From: Frateuria_A sp035943815
GTDB taxonomy: Bacteria > Pseudomonadota > Gammaproteobacteria > Xanthomonadales > Rhodanobacteraceae
Assembly: GCF_035943815.1 (NCBI RefSeq)
Contig: NZ_DASZBU010000017.1
Location: forward strand, 1-64,000
Length of the DNA: 64,000 nt
Direction of reading: 5' to 3'
In this document: positions 8,150 to 19,663 of the stretch, piece after piece
How the letters are laid out: each line of letters starts with the position of its first letter
Numbering within the stretch: position 1 is the first letter of the stretch
Translations under genes and position numbers: made by a program
The notes under the pieces: generated by a model
Databases searched by the model: none
Told to the model about the DNA's origin: nothing
Seen by the model: only the letters and a program-made list of their open reading frames with translations

Positions 8150-9025
8150 TTAAGCCGCGCGCGAACGAATAGTTATCCGCTGAGCTGCAGCGGCACAACT
8201 GGATAAGTGGCCTTGCCAGGCTGATAGGAGAAAAGCACGAACGCCTTGCTTATCTGGTTGAATGGCCCAAATGTCGTTGCGGCTAACTCCTGCGCTACAC
8301 GCTCCGCGGTTAGCGTGAACTCGTCGGTGAACACGCATACCCAAAGAGCTGAGAATGGGCCACCGTGAAGCTTGATAGAATCTTTTCGGAGCAGCAAAGT
8401 GGTTAGTGCCTCGGCCGTCTCCCCGGGGCGCCAGTCGCGACAAGTCGACCTTGCCCTGGCCGTCGCCCGATGCGCGTATGCGGTCCTGTGCGTTGGCGAT
8501 CACTGCCACGCGCGCCACTGCTGATTCCAGTGCCGCGCGAACGGCGGGATCGGTCTGACCGCGCGCCTGCAGGGAAAGCACCGAGGTCACCATCATCAGG
8601 TCGTTGCGAACCCGGTGGCCGGCCTCTTCCAGCATCAGGGTCTTTTCCGCCTCGGATCGGCGCAGGCCTTCCACCGTGCGGCGCATCCGGTCCGTGACCG
8701 TCGAGATCACGATTCCGACCAGCAGGAACGCCGCGACGCTCACCGTGTCGGTTTCGGCCATGGCGAAGCTGTGGACGGGCCGAAGGAAAAAATAGGTCGC
8801 CAGTGCGGCCGCCGCGAACGTCGCGAGCACGCCCGAACCGCGCTCGAACAGGAGCGCAGCAAAGAAGATGGCCGGGATGAAGATGGGAAACGGGTAGCGC
8901 TGCAACTGGCCTTGCCACGTCAACACGATCGCGAATGCCACCGCGACGAAAAGAAGCCCGGCCCCGTACCTGACGATCATCGGGTACCGCTTTTCGCGCA
9001 CCAGCGAGATGATCGAATGGTCCAT
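8150..9025 (-). pseudogene. Membrane HisKA_2/HWE sensor histidine kinase, truncated before the ATPase domain
   Basis: Starting at MDHSIISLVREK, the protein has a DUF4118-like membrane unit with four spans (GAGLLFVAVAFAIVLTWQGQ, FPIFIPAIFFAALLF, VLATFAAAALATYFFL, VSVAAFLLVGIVISTV). A HisKA_2 dimerisation/phosphoacceptor helix follows, with its His in EAGHRVRNDLMMVTSVLSLQ. Homology ends at GQGKVDLS (about 8440). The remaining frame to 8150 is unrelated, and the HATPase domain is missing altogether. It should not be able to autophosphorylate. It lies upstream of, and divergent from, the DapB-like gene. Confidence 0.6.
8173..8397 (-). CDS. Small ORF or gene fragment after the truncated kinase
   Basis: In a different frame from the kinase, 74 residues read like a real protein (KDSIKLHGGPFSALWVCVFT, then AERVAQELAATTFGPFNQIS). 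The only nearby start is a TTG and the frame is open upstream to about 8440, so this may be the 3' end of a foreign gene joined to the broken kinase. No family is recognised. The 200 bases beyond it, to the LysR gene, show nothing. Confidence 0.3.
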   Translation of the reverse strand: MLLRKDSIKLHGGPFSALWVCVFTDEFTLTAERVAQELAATTFGPFNQISKAFVLFSYQPGKATYPVVPLQLSG

Positions 9026-9273
9026 GTCGGCAGCTCTGCGGCAGGAAAGGGTCTTGCCCAGGTTAGGCGCAAGCGGCTCGGTAGAGTCGCTTGCGCCGGT
9101 ATAGTTCCCTGCATCTGCGAGTGCAACGGGGCCGTCATGCGAAGGCCTCCGGCGGCGGGGCCCACCCTTGGGATCTTGCACGTGCAATCGCAGGATCATC
9201 AACCAGCGGCACACCTTGCCGGCGATCCTCGATCGGCCCAAAGTCGCCGGACAACCCTTGCCTGGAGAAGACG

Positions 9274-10074
9274 ATGACCTTGGGCGTATGCCTGGCGGGA
9301 GCCACCGGCTGGGCCGGTTCCGAACTGGCGCGCGCCATCGCGCAGGCGCCCGACCTGGGCCTGGTGGCTGCGGTGTCGCGAAGCTACGCCGGACAGGACC
9401 TGCGCGCGGCGCTGGGCGGCAACCTGCCCGCCTGTCCGGTGTTTGCCACGGCGCAGGAGGCGCTTGAACGGCCCTGCGAGGTGTTCGTCGAATACACCGG
9501 CGTGGCCAGCGCCAAGGCGAGCGTCCTCGCCGCGCTCGATCACGGCGCGCACGTGGTGATCGGTTCATCCGGGCTATCGGACGAGGACTATGCGCAGATC
9601 GACGCGGTCGCACGCGCGAAAGGCCTGGGCGTGCTCGCCTGCGGCAACTTCGCGCTGACGGTGGTGCTGCTGCAGAAGTTCGCCGAAATGGCGGCCAGGT
9701 ACATCCCGCAGTGGGAGATCATCGATTACGCGAACGACGGCAAGCGCGACGCGCCCAGCGGCACCGCGCGGGAACTGGCCAGCCGGCTGGCTGCCGTGCG
9801 CGCGCCGCAGCCGACGGTGCCGCTGGACCAGACCGCCGGACTGCGCGAGGCACGCGGCGCGACGCTGGCCGGTACGCAGGTGCACTCTCTGCGGCTGCCC
9901 GGTTTTGTGATCAGCGCGGAGGTGATCTTCGGCATGCCGGACCAGAAGCTGACCTTGCGCCACGATGCGGGCGCCAGCGCGCGGCCCTATGTGGACGGCG
10001 CGCTGCTGGCGGTGCGCAAGGTGTCCTCGCTGGTCGGGCTGCACCGCGGGCTGGACCGCGTACTGGATCTTTGA
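9274..10074 (+). CDS. Dihydrodipicolinate reductase-like protein (DapB paralogue)
   Basis: This 266-residue NAD(P)H-dependent reductase has an N-terminal Rossmann fold (GVCLAGATGWAGSELARAIA), the EYTGVASAK and VVIGSSGLS segments, and the C-terminal DapB catalytic loop KRDAPSGTARELA. DapB reduces tetrahydrodipicolinate in the lysine/diaminopimelate pathway. The usual active-site HH pair just before the KxDAPSGTA loop is replaced here by DYANDGKRD, which places it in a divergent DapB-like subgroup and leaves the substrate uncertain. The start at 9274 has a GGAGAAG site just upstream; the longer ORF start is not supported. It stands alone. Confidence 0.7.
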   Translation: MTLGVCLAGATGWAGSELARAIAQAPDLGLVAAVSRSYAGQDLRAALGGNLPACPVFATAQEALERPCEVFVEYTGVASAKASVLAALDHGAHVVIGSSGLSDEDYAQIDAVARAKGLGVLACGNFALTVVLLQKFAEMAARYIPQWEIIDYANDGKRDAPSGTARELASRLAAVRAPQPTVPLDQTAGLREARGATLAGTQVHSLRLPGFVISAEVIFGMPDQKLTLRHDAGASARPYVDGALLAVRKVSSLVGLHRGLDRVLDL

Positions 10075-10188
10075 CGGACACGGGGGCGCTAGGGCGAGCC
10101 TCGCCAGACGCGGGGCGGCGACTCCTTCGCGCTCCGTAGACGGCCGGGAAAAGATACTTCATCCAGTTGTTTCAGAACGCCTTTCGCC

Positions 10189-10455
10189 ATGCCCATGAAC
10201 GCCCGCAACTCCTCCGTCGTCCGCCACCACCCCGGCTTCATCCGCGATCGCGACTGGACGATCAACGGTCCGGCGGTGGGTCCGGAGCAAACGCCCCGCT
10301 GGCCTTCCGACAAGCAGCCGCCGGCCCAGCGTCGGCACCGCGACATCGAATGGCCGGTGGACGACCGTCGTGCGCCCCGCGTGCCGGTGCCCGAGGTGGA
10401 AGACGACTTCCCCTATATCTCGACCAAGCAGCCGGCTACCTGCTGGCTGATCTGA
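10189..10455 (+). CDS. Hypothetical protein (88 aa)
   Basis: This is a polar, proline- and arginine-rich protein without membrane spans or a signal peptide (HHPGFIRDRDWTINGPAVGP ... VPEVEDDFPYISTKQPATCW). The composition is consistent with a coding sequence, and the start ATG CCC ATG AAC is the first in frame, but no domain is recognised. It lies between the DapB-like gene and the convergent end of treY. It is probably a lineage-specific small protein. Confidence 0.4.
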   Translation: MPMNARNSSVVRHHPGFIRDRDWTINGPAVGPEQTPRWPSDKQPPAQRRHRDIEWPVDDRRAPRVPVPEVEDDFPYISTKQPATCWLI

Positions 10456-10585
10456 GGCGCGAACGCCCTTCCCTCCCGCTGGTTCGACGCAGCGGCGGCC
10501 GACGTGGTCGCCGCTGATTCTTGCGTTGCCGACGTAAACGATGTGGGCATGGCCGGCCCAGCGGGCGAACACCACCGGCCACGGC

Positions 10586-13273
10586 TCAGGACGCCGTCGG
10601 CGCGAGCACGGCCACCGGCAGGGGCGCAAGCCAGCTTGACGGGTCCAGCCCGGTATCCACCACGTCCTCGCCCTCCCCAAGAACGTTGCGGTAACGGCCA
10701 GGCCTTACGCCACGCACGCGCGTGCCGTCCGGCAGCAGGGCGGCCGACGAGGCGGCATCCCAGTGCGGCGTGGCGGCGTCGAGCAGTACATCGGCGGTGT
10801 GCCGCAGGGCCAGCACGATGATGGCGTGGCCATCGAGCGTGCGCTGGAACGCCAGCAGCCGGTCACCGGCCTGGCCGTCCGGTGAAGCGACGGCAAGCGC
10901 CCGGTAGTCGCCCTGCGCGAACGTCGGTGCGTCGCGGGAACGCAGCTGCAGCAGCTGGCGGATCACGCGCTGCTTGAGGCGGCCGTCGCGCCAGTCCTGC
11001 AGAAGCTCGTCCCACGAAGCCGTCTCGTTCACTGCCGCCTCTCGACGGGCGAAGTCGACGGGTCGCCGGTTGTCCGGGTCGACCAGGCTGAAGTCCCAGA
11101 ACTCGGTGCCCTGGTAGATGTCCGGTACGCCCGGCGTGGTCAGGCGCAGCACGGTCTGGAGCAGGCTGTTGGCCGCGCCGGCGGCCGCGATGCGCCCCAC
11201 GAAGGCATGCAATTGGGCCGTGAAGCCGTGGGCGGGGTCCAGTAGCCGTGTGAGGAAGCTCCCGCAGGCTTCTTCGTAGGGTTCGTTCGGCTGCGTCCAG
11301 CGCGAGCGGCGCTTGGCTTCGCGCAGCGCCTTGAGTTGCCACTGCGCGATCCGGTCGGCGAAGTCCCGCACGCCGTCGGGCTGGTTCGGCGCCAGTTCCA
11401 GCGGCCAGGCGCCGACCAGGGTCTGGTAGAGCATGTATTCGTCGGCCGGGGACGGCGCAGGCGCCTCGTCGATGAGCGGACGCAGGCGTGCGTTGCGCTC
11501 GCGCCAGCGCGCCACGGTGCCGGCCCATGCGCTGACCACGCCTGCCTGCGAGAGCACCGCCAGGCGGGCGCGCGCGTCTTCGCCGCGCTTGTGGTCGTGG
11601 GTGGCGGTGGCGAGCAGGTTGTGCGGAAAGTCGTGCGCGCGTTCGGCGCACAGCGCATGGAAGCCGGGGATGTCCAGCGCCAGGCGACCGGGATCGGCGC
11701 CCACCTCGTTGCGCGACAGCAGCCGGCCGTAGCGGTAGCAGGCGGTGTCCTCCACCGCCTTGGCGGCCATCGGCGAGGTCGCCTGCTGGAAGATCGTCAT
11801 GGCCCGCTCGCGCGCACGCCGCATGCGGCCGGGCGGCAGGCCGCGCGGCGACTGCCCGCCCAGCCAGGCCGACACCTCGGCCAGCAGCTCCCGGTCCTCG
11901 ATGCGCACGTTGCGTCGCGCACGGCCGTACGCCTGCTGGAATACCGACTCGTCGGCGGCATCGCGGCCCAGCCCTCCGGCATAGGTGCGATAGACCGGGA
12001 AATGCACCAGCAGCTCCACCAGCACGCGGCGGATCGCCGGCAGGCTCACGTCGCGGGTGGATAGGTCGGCGCGCGCCGCGTCGAACAGGGCGCGTGCCGT
12101 GCGATCGAGCTCGGCCTCGAAGCTGTCGACCAGTATCTGCCGCCGCGCCGTGCGCGCCACCGCCGCGAAGTCGGCCCGCTCGCCGCTCATCGCCTGCCAG
12201 AGTTCCGTGAGCATGCCCTCGCCCGCGGGGTCGTGCAGCAGCGCGCCGACCTGGTCCATGAACTCGTAGCCGGTGGTTCCGTCCGTGCGCCAGGTGCCAC
12301 GCAAGCGCTCGCCCTCGGCCAGGATTTTCTCCACCACCACGTAGGCCGGGCCCGGCGGCGTGCCGGTGGGACGCTGGCGCTGCAGGCTGCGCAGGCGATG
12401 GCGTAGCTGGCGGCAATAGCGGTGCGGGTCGGCCAGGCCGTCGACATGGTCGATGCGCACGCCGTCGATCAGTCCTTCGGCGTACAGCCTGAACACCAGC
12501 GCGTGGCTGTCCTCGAAAACGCGGGTGCGGTCCATGCGCAAACCGGCCAGCTCGTTGATGTCGAAGAACCGGCGGTAGTCGATCATGTCGTTGGCGAGCT
12601 TCCACAACGCCAGCCGGTAATGCTGCTCATCGATGAGCGCGTGCAGCCGATCGAAGCCGGCCGCGGCGGTGGCATCGTGCGCGGCCAGCACGGCGGCCCG
12701 CTCCCCTGCCCGCTCCAGCGGCTGCGTACTCACCGGCGAAAGCGGCAGCGCGGCTTCGTGCACGCACAGCGCGAAACCCGCCTCGCCGTGGACCAGCCGC
12801 ACGTCGCCATCGCGCAGCGCCTGGGCGTAGGGCTTGCCCAGGATGGGCAGCAGCACGCGGCCGCGCACCAGCGGATCGGGGCTGCGCCAGTCGATGTCGA
12901 AATACGCGGCATAGCGGCTGGCGCGGCCCAGGCGCAGCACGTCCATCCACCAGGCGTTGCCGGGTCCGGCGAACATGTGGTTGGGCACGATGTCCAGCAC
13001 CAGGCCCATGCCGTGCGCGCGCAGGCGCTCGACCAGCCGCCTTAGCGCCGGCTCGCCACCGAGCTCGGGGCTGATGCGGTGGTAGTCGATTACATCGTAG
13101 CCGTGGAGGGAACCCGGGCGCGCGGCGAACAGCGGCGAGGCATAGAGGTGGCTCACGCCCAGCTTGTCGTAGTAGTCCACCCGCTCGGCCGCATCGTCGA
13201 GGGTGAAGCCGGCATGCAACTGCAGGCGTGCGAGCGCGCGTGGCGGGTTGGGAGCGGGTGATGGGGCGCTCAT
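10586..13273 (-). CDS. treY: Malto-oligosyltrehalose synthase
   Basis: TreY isomerises the reducing-end alpha-1,4 bond of maltodextrins to alpha-1,1, giving maltooligosyl trehalose, the substrate of TreZ. The 895-residue protein has the GH13 signatures in order: LGVSHLYASPLFAARPGSLH near the start, DIVPNHM, the nucleophile region DGVRIDHVDGLADP, the acid/base Glu in VVEKILAEGE, and ATHDHKRGEDARAR. These are typical of the TreY subfamily. The start at 13273 (MSAPSPAPNPP) overlaps the stop of a mini-ORF as ATGA. It is the last gene of the glucan/trehalose operon, and no terminator is evident after it. Confidence 0.92.
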   Translation of the reverse strand: MSAPSPAPNPPRALARLQLHAGFTLDDAAERVDYYDKLGVSHLYASPLFAARPGSLHGYDVIDYHRISPELGGEPALRRLVERLRAHGMGLVLDIVPNHMFAGPGNAWWMDVLRLGRASRYAAYFDIDWRSPDPLVRGRVLLPILGKPYAQALRDGDVRLVHGEAGFALCVHEAALPLSPVSTQPLERAGERAAVLAAHDATAAAGFDRLHALIDEQHYRLALWKLANDMIDYRRFFDINELAGLRMDRTRVFEDSHALVFRLYAEGLIDGVRIDHVDGLADPHRYCRQLRHRLRSLQRQRPTGTPPGPAYVVVEKILAEGERLRGTWRTDGTTGYEFMDQVGALLHDPAGEGMLTELWQAMSGERADFAAVARTARRQILVDSFEAELDRTARALFDAARADLSTRDVSLPAIRRVLVELLVHFPVYRTYAGGLGRDAADESVFQQAYGRARRNVRIEDRELLAEVSAWLGGQSPRGLPPGRMRRARERAMTIFQQATSPMAAKAVEDTACYRYGRLLSRNEVGADPGRLALDIPGFHALCAERAHDFPHNLLATATHDHKRGEDARARLAVLSQAGVVSAWAGTVARWRERNARLRPLIDEAPAPSPADEYMLYQTLVGAWPLELAPNQPDGVRDFADRIAQWQLKALREAKRRSRWTQPNEPYEEACGSFLTRLLDPAHGFTAQLHAFVGRIAAAGAANSLLQTVLRLTTPGVPDIYQGTEFWDFSLVDPDNRRPVDFARREAAVNETASWDELLQDWRDGRLKQRVIRQLLQLRSRDAPTFAQGDYRALAVASPDGQAGDRLLAFQRTLDGHAIIVLALRHTADVLLDAATPHWDAASSAALLPDGTRVRGVRPGRYRNVLGEGEDVVDTGLDPSSWLAPLPVAVLAPTAS

Positions 13274-13422
13274 GAGACGGCCTCCGGCTCGACCTCGCTG
13301 TGCGCGGAGCGAGCCCTGTCCCATCGAAGCTGGACTTGCCGGAGGCCTCGCGGGAACGCCCTCGCCTCCTCGCTCGGCGTGGCCGAACAGTCGGGCGGCG
13401 GGCCGGGCAGCTTGCGGTTCAT
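13270..13422 (-). CDS. Bridging mini-ORF between malQ and treY (50 codons)
   Basis: The ATG overlaps the malQ stop as ATGA (13419-13422) and the stop overlaps the treY start as ATGA (13270-13273), so one uninterrupted frame fills the whole gap. The peptide (MNRKLPGPPPDCSATPSEEA ...) has no recognisable domain. It may serve only to carry ribosomes from malQ to treY by termination-reinitiation, or it may be a by-product of GC-rich sequence. Two other gaps in this operon show the same arrangement. Confidence 0.35.
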   Translation of the reverse strand: MNRKLPGPPPDCSATPSEEARAFPRGLRQVQLRWDRARSAHSEVEPEAVS

Positions 13423-15512
13423 GGGGTCGTCCGAGCGGCGGCGACGGCGTTGCAGCACGCTTGCGCCACCGGCCCGTCGAAGAGCGTCGCTGCGCTTTCG
13501 GGCAACCTGCGGCGCCAGTTCGGGTGCAAGGCATCGGTAGGCCCGGGAAGGTTCGGCTGCTCCGGCAGCGCGAGCAGGTCCTCGGCCGGAATCAACACCA
13601 GCGGCGCTGGTGCGCGCGCCACGTGGCCAGCGGCGGCTATCGCCACCGGCAACACGTCCTCCGGCGTGGGCGGGCGGTTCTCGTCCGGCAAGCCGCCCGC
13701 GTCGCGAGCCGCGCCGGAAGCGCACAGCGCGCGCCATAGCCGGCCGCGGTCGACCTCTCGCTCCGCGGTCTCGTCCACGCCAGGTTCGGCCAGGCCGGTG
13801 CGTGCGCGCCATTCGATATCGCGCCCGCTCCACCAGCCGGCCACGGTCGGCACATCGTGGGTGGAGGTGGTAGCCATCGCCTCGGGCGACCAGTGCACGG
13901 GTGCTATGAAGCCACGGTCGGCCGCGCGCTCGAACCACAGCACGCGGATGCCGAGCACGCCGGTGCCCGCGATGCGCTGGCGGAAGTCGGCCGGCACGGT
14001 ACCTAAATCCTCGCCGATCACCACGGCGCGGCAGCGATGCGATTCGATCGCCAGCAGGCGCAGCAGGTCGTCGAGCGGATAGCGCACGTAGGCGCCTTCG
14101 GTGGCGCCTGCGCCGTTTGGCACCAGCCACAGGCGCTTCAGCCCCAGCACGTGGTCGATGCGCACGCCGCCGGCGTGCGCCAGCGCGGCGCGCAGCATCC
14201 CAAGGTAGCCGGCGTAGCCGCCGCGCCTGAGGCCGATCGGCGAAAAGGTGGTCAGGCCCCAGTCCTGCCCGTTGCGGTTGAGCAGATCCGGCGGCGCACC
14301 CACCGACAGTCCGTGCAGCATCTCGCCCTGGTGGCTCCAGGCCTGGCTGCCGCCGGCATCGGTGCCGACCGCCAGATCCGAGACCAGGCCGATCGCCATG
14401 CCTGATTCGCGCGCCGTGCGCTGTGCGTCGGCCAGACCGCGCATGGCCAGCCACTGCAGGAAGGCGTGGAAGGCGACGTCGCGGCTGTGCTCGCGCTCGA
14501 AGGTGGCGACCGCGGGACTGGCCGGATCGTGGTACTCGGTGGGCCAGGCCTGCCAGCCACCGGGCGTGCCGTTCGCGCGAAAATGCACCTGCAGCGCCTC
14601 GAAACGCGCATGGCGTTCCAGCGCCTCGCCCTGTGCTTGCCGGAACGCGTAGAGCTCCTGGGTCAGTTTGGAATCGGCAGAGGACCAGTCGAACAGCGCG
14701 CGCAGGAGCGTCATGCGTGTACGCGCCGCGCGCGGCCAGTCGATCAGGTCCAGCCATTCCAGCTCGGCCAGCTCCTGGCGCAGGTTGTGTGCGTCGGTCA
14801 CCGTGCGCAGCGCCGCCCCGCCGCCCACGCGCGCGGGATCGGCATAGAGCGGGTTGAGAAATAGCCTGCTGGAGGGTGCGTAAGGGCTGTAGCGTTCGGG
14901 CGCGGCGGCGAACAGCGCATGCACCGGGCTGATCGCCAGGGCATCGGCGCCGCGCGCGGCGGCGGCACGGGCGCATTGCTCCAGCGCGGTGAAATCGCCG
15001 ATGCCGCCATCGCCCGGCCGGCGAAGGCTGGCCAACTGCACCGCCACGCCCCAGGGCCGGCGCGCGCCGGTGACGTCGCCGATGCCGAAGGCGCGCGGTG
15101 GTGCGGCTGCCAGCGTGCATTCGGCCTCGTCCAGCAGCAGGCGGTAATAGCCAGGCGCCTGGGGTGAGCGCAACGAGCGCTCGCCGGCTGGCAGGGTGCC
15201 CTCCTGCACCAGCGCGCCATGTTCGTCCTCGATGCGGTAATGCCGTGCCCTGGCGTCAGGCGGCAACACGAAGGAGCTGCCGGCATCCGCGACGAGCAGG
15301 CGTGGCAGGGCCGTTCCCTCGCGCTCGCGACGAAGGCGCTCGAAACTCTCATCGAGGTCGCCGTCGCTGTCGCACGGCAGGCCCAGTGCGGCAAGCACCG
15401 CGCGTAGCGTGGGGAGGCGCACTTCCTGCGGGCGGTCGCTGGCATCGAGCCAGTGTACGTCGACGCCGGCACGCCCGGCCAGCTCGATCAGGCGGATATC
15501 GTAGCCGCTCAC
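13419..15512 (-). CDS. malQ: 4-alpha-glucanotransferase (amylomaltase)
   Basis: MalQ transfers alpha-1,4-glucan segments between maltodextrins, releasing glucose and recycling the short chains made by debranching. The 697-residue GH77 protein shows the family motifs: LALAISPVHALFA-type strand 1 with SPYAPSSRLFLNPLY, the nucleophile region GGVRIDHVLGLKRLWLVP, the acid/base segment VIGEDLGTVP, and TSTHDVPTVAGWW. A GTG at 15510-15512 (VSGYDIRLIELAG) is taken as start because homology begins there. The longer frame reaches into treZ. It is bridged by mini-ORFs on both sides. Confidence 0.9.
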   Translation of the reverse strand: MSGYDIRLIELAGRAGVDVHWLDASDRPQEVRLPTLRAVLAALGLPCDSDGDLDESFERLRREREGTALPRLLVADAGSSFVLPPDARARHYRIEDEHGALVQEGTLPAGERSLRSPQAPGYYRLLLDEAECTLAAAPPRAFGIGDVTGARRPWGVAVQLASLRRPGDGGIGDFTALEQCARAAAARGADALAISPVHALFAAAPERYSPYAPSSRLFLNPLYADPARVGGGAALRTVTDAHNLRQELAELEWLDLIDWPRAARTRMTLLRALFDWSSADSKLTQELYAFRQAQGEALERHARFEALQVHFRANGTPGGWQAWPTEYHDPASPAVATFEREHSRDVAFHAFLQWLAMRGLADAQRTARESGMAIGLVSDLAVGTDAGGSQAWSHQGEMLHGLSVGAPPDLLNRNGQDWGLTTFSPIGLRRGGYAGYLGMLRAALAHAGGVRIDHVLGLKRLWLVPNGAGATEGAYVRYPLDDLLRLLAIESHRCRAVVIGEDLGTVPADFRQRIAGTGVLGIRVLWFERAADRGFIAPVHWSPEAMATTSTHDVPTVAGWWSGRDIEWRARTGLAEPGVDETAEREVDRGRLWRALCASGAARDAGGLPDENRPPTPEDVLPVAIAAAGHVARAPAPLVLIPAEDLLALPEQPNLPGPTDALHPNWRRRLPESAATLFDGPVAQACCNAVAAARTTP

Positions 15513-15604
15513 GGGTTGCCCCAGCCGGTGGCCATGGGGCCCCGGGTGGGCTGCGCTTCTGCTGGAGCGGCCGGTCGCATGCGGCCGGAGGCGGCGAAGC
15601 TCAT
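15509..15604 (-). CDS. Bridging mini-ORF between treZ and malQ (31 codons)
   Basis: The ATG overlaps the treZ stop as ATGA (15601-15604) and the stop overlaps the malQ GTG start as GTGA (15509-15512). The 31-residue product (MSFAASGRMRPAAPAEAQPT ...) has no known function. This arrangement supports the GTG as the true malQ start and suggests translational coupling. Confidence 0.35.
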   Translation of the reverse strand: MSFAASGRMRPAAPAEAQPTRGPMATGWGNP

Positions 15605-17360
15605 GCCGAAGTTTCCAGGTAGACCAGGGTGCTGGCGGGTGCGAGGCGGCCTTCGGCCAAGGCAGCGATTGCCGGCGCCCCGCCATTCAACCATCGCGCA
15701 TCGGGTGTTGCCTTGGCGTCGATGGCAACCTCACGCTCGCCCAGATTGCAGCACACGTGCAGTTGCAACTCGCCCATCTGCCAGCGCGCCCGCAGGGCGT
15801 GCGTGCCTATGGCCTGCGCGCCCAGCGGTCGCACCTGCCCGAGCCGCGGCACCAGCCACTGCCTGCGTTGCGCCAGCAGCAGGCGGATCAGTGTCAGACG
15901 CGCGGCGCCGGCCGGGCTGGACGCCTCGCGCGGATCGGGCCGCGAACGCTCGAAGGTCGGGATGGCCTGCGGATCAGGCAAGCCATCCACCACGCCGAAC
16001 TCGGCAAATTCCTTGCGACGGCCTTCGCGCACCGCCTGCTGCAGTTCCTCGCTGGGGTAGTCGGCAAAGAACAGGAACGGCGTGCGGCTGCCCCACTCCT
16101 CACCCATGAACAGCAGCGGCACCATCGGCGTGAGCAGCAGCAATGCGTAAGCGGCCTCGAGCTGCTGCGGATCGGCCAGCGTGGTCAGCCGTTCGCCCAG
16201 CGCGCGGTTGCCGATCTGGTCGTGGTTCTGCAGGAAGTCGACAAAGCGCAGCGGGAGCAGCGCCGCGCTCGGTTCCCCGCGGGGCTTGCCGCGCATCGGC
16301 TCGCCCTGCCAGGCGAAGCCCTCGGCCAGGCAGCGCACCAGCTTGGCCAGCGGGTCATCCGCGTAGGCACCGTAGTAGCCCGCGCGTTCGCCGGTCAGCA
16401 GCACGTGCAGGGCATTGTGGAAGTCGTCGTTCCACTGCGCGTCGAAGCAGCGTGCGCCCAGCAGGTGCGCCTGGTTGCCTTCGTTCTCCAGAATCAGATG
16501 CACCTGCCTCTGCCCCGCCGCGGCGCGCACGCGCGCCGCCAGCGACAGCAGCCAGGCGGGGTTGTGCAACGCGTGCACCGCATCCAGGCGCAGGCCGTCG
16601 AAGCGGAACTCCTCCAGCCAGTACAGCGCGTTGTGCACGAAGAAGTCGCCCACCTGCGGCTGTGCCACGTCGATCGCCGCGCCCCAGGGCGTGGGCGCAC
16701 CGTCGGTGCGGAAGAACGGCGAGGCGTACTCGCCCAGATAATTGCCGTCCGGGCCGAAATGGTTGTAGACCACATCCAGGATCATCATCAGCCCCAGCCC
16801 GTGCGCGGCGTCGACCAACGCCTTCAGCTCCTCCGGCGTGCCGTAGGCGGCGGCCGGCGCGAACGGCAGGACGCCGTCGTAGCCCCAGTTGCGGGTGCCG
16901 GGGAACTGCGCGATCGGCATCAGCTCGACGGCGGTGATGCCCAGCGCATGCAGGCGCGGCAGCATCGTCTGCACGCCGCGGAATCCGCCGCAGGCGCCGA
17001 CGTGCAGTTCGTAGATCACCGCCTCGCTCCAGGGCCTGCCGCTCCATCGGGCGTGTTGCCAGGCATAGCTGCAGGGGTCGGCCACCACGCTCGCGCCGTG
17101 CACGTCACCGGCGTGCTGCAGGCGCGATGCCGGATCGGGTACGCGCAGGCCTTTGGGCAACAGGTAGCGGTAGCGCGTGCCGGGCGGTGCCATGCAGAGC
17201 CCTTCGTGCCAGCCGTCGTCCAGCGCACGCATGGGCCGAGCGCTGGTGTCGTCCAGCTCCAGTTGCACCTCACCGATGTCCGGTGCCCACAGCCGGAAGC
17301 GCGTGTGGCCATCGCCAACGAGCTCGGCCCCGTAGGGCATGGCGTGGCGAAAGCGACCGC

Positions 17361-17364
<4 letters not shown>
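15601..17364 (-). CDS. treZ: Malto-oligosyltrehalose trehalohydrolase
   Basis: TreZ releases trehalose from maltooligosyl trehalose made by TreY. The 587-residue protein has an N-terminal CBM48-like domain (TRFRLWAPDIGEVQLELDD) and a GH13 barrel with VIYELHVGA, the nucleophile region FDGLRLDAVHAL, the acid/base LILENEGNQAHLL and FLQNHDQIGNRALGER. A C-terminal beta domain ends at TLVYLETSA. The start at 17364 overlaps the glgX stop as ATGA. Its neighbours make the branched glucan substrate and process the chain ends. Confidence 0.92.
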
Positions 17365-19471
<2,107 letters not shown>

Positions 19472-19472
<1 letters not shown>

Positions 19473-19663
19473 CAGACGCTCCCCCTCGGATCGGCGTGGG
19501 GGCGCCAGGTCGAGGCAAGGTCTCCCCCATCCGCCCTCCGGGCACCTTTCCCCGCAGGCGGGGAAAGGATCGGTTGCCGCGAGGTCCATTCGCGAGCTTT
19601 CCCCTGTTCCGCGGGGGAAGGTGCCGGCAGGCGGATGGGAGCCACCGGAGCCAGAGGCTTCAT
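19472..19663 (-). CDS. Bridging mini-ORF between glgB and glgX (63 codons), containing a repeat
   Basis: The ATG overlaps the glgB stop as ATGA (19660-19663) and the stop overlaps the glgX start as TGATG (19470-19474). The frame runs straight through an intergenic palindromic repeat. The peptide (MKPLAPVAPIRLPAPSPAEQ ...) is unlike any family I know. A coupling role is inferred. The strong glgX ribosome-binding site lies inside it. Confidence 0.3.
19529..19636. repeat. REP-like palindromic repeat (ATCCGCC...GGCGGAT family)
   Basis: Outer arms ATCCGCC (19529-19535) and GGCGGAT (19630-19636) enclose GGGCACC and GGTGCC, with CCCCGC/GCGGGG stems inside and an extra insert in the middle. A compact copy of the same family lies at 53530-53586. 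Confidence 0.6.
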
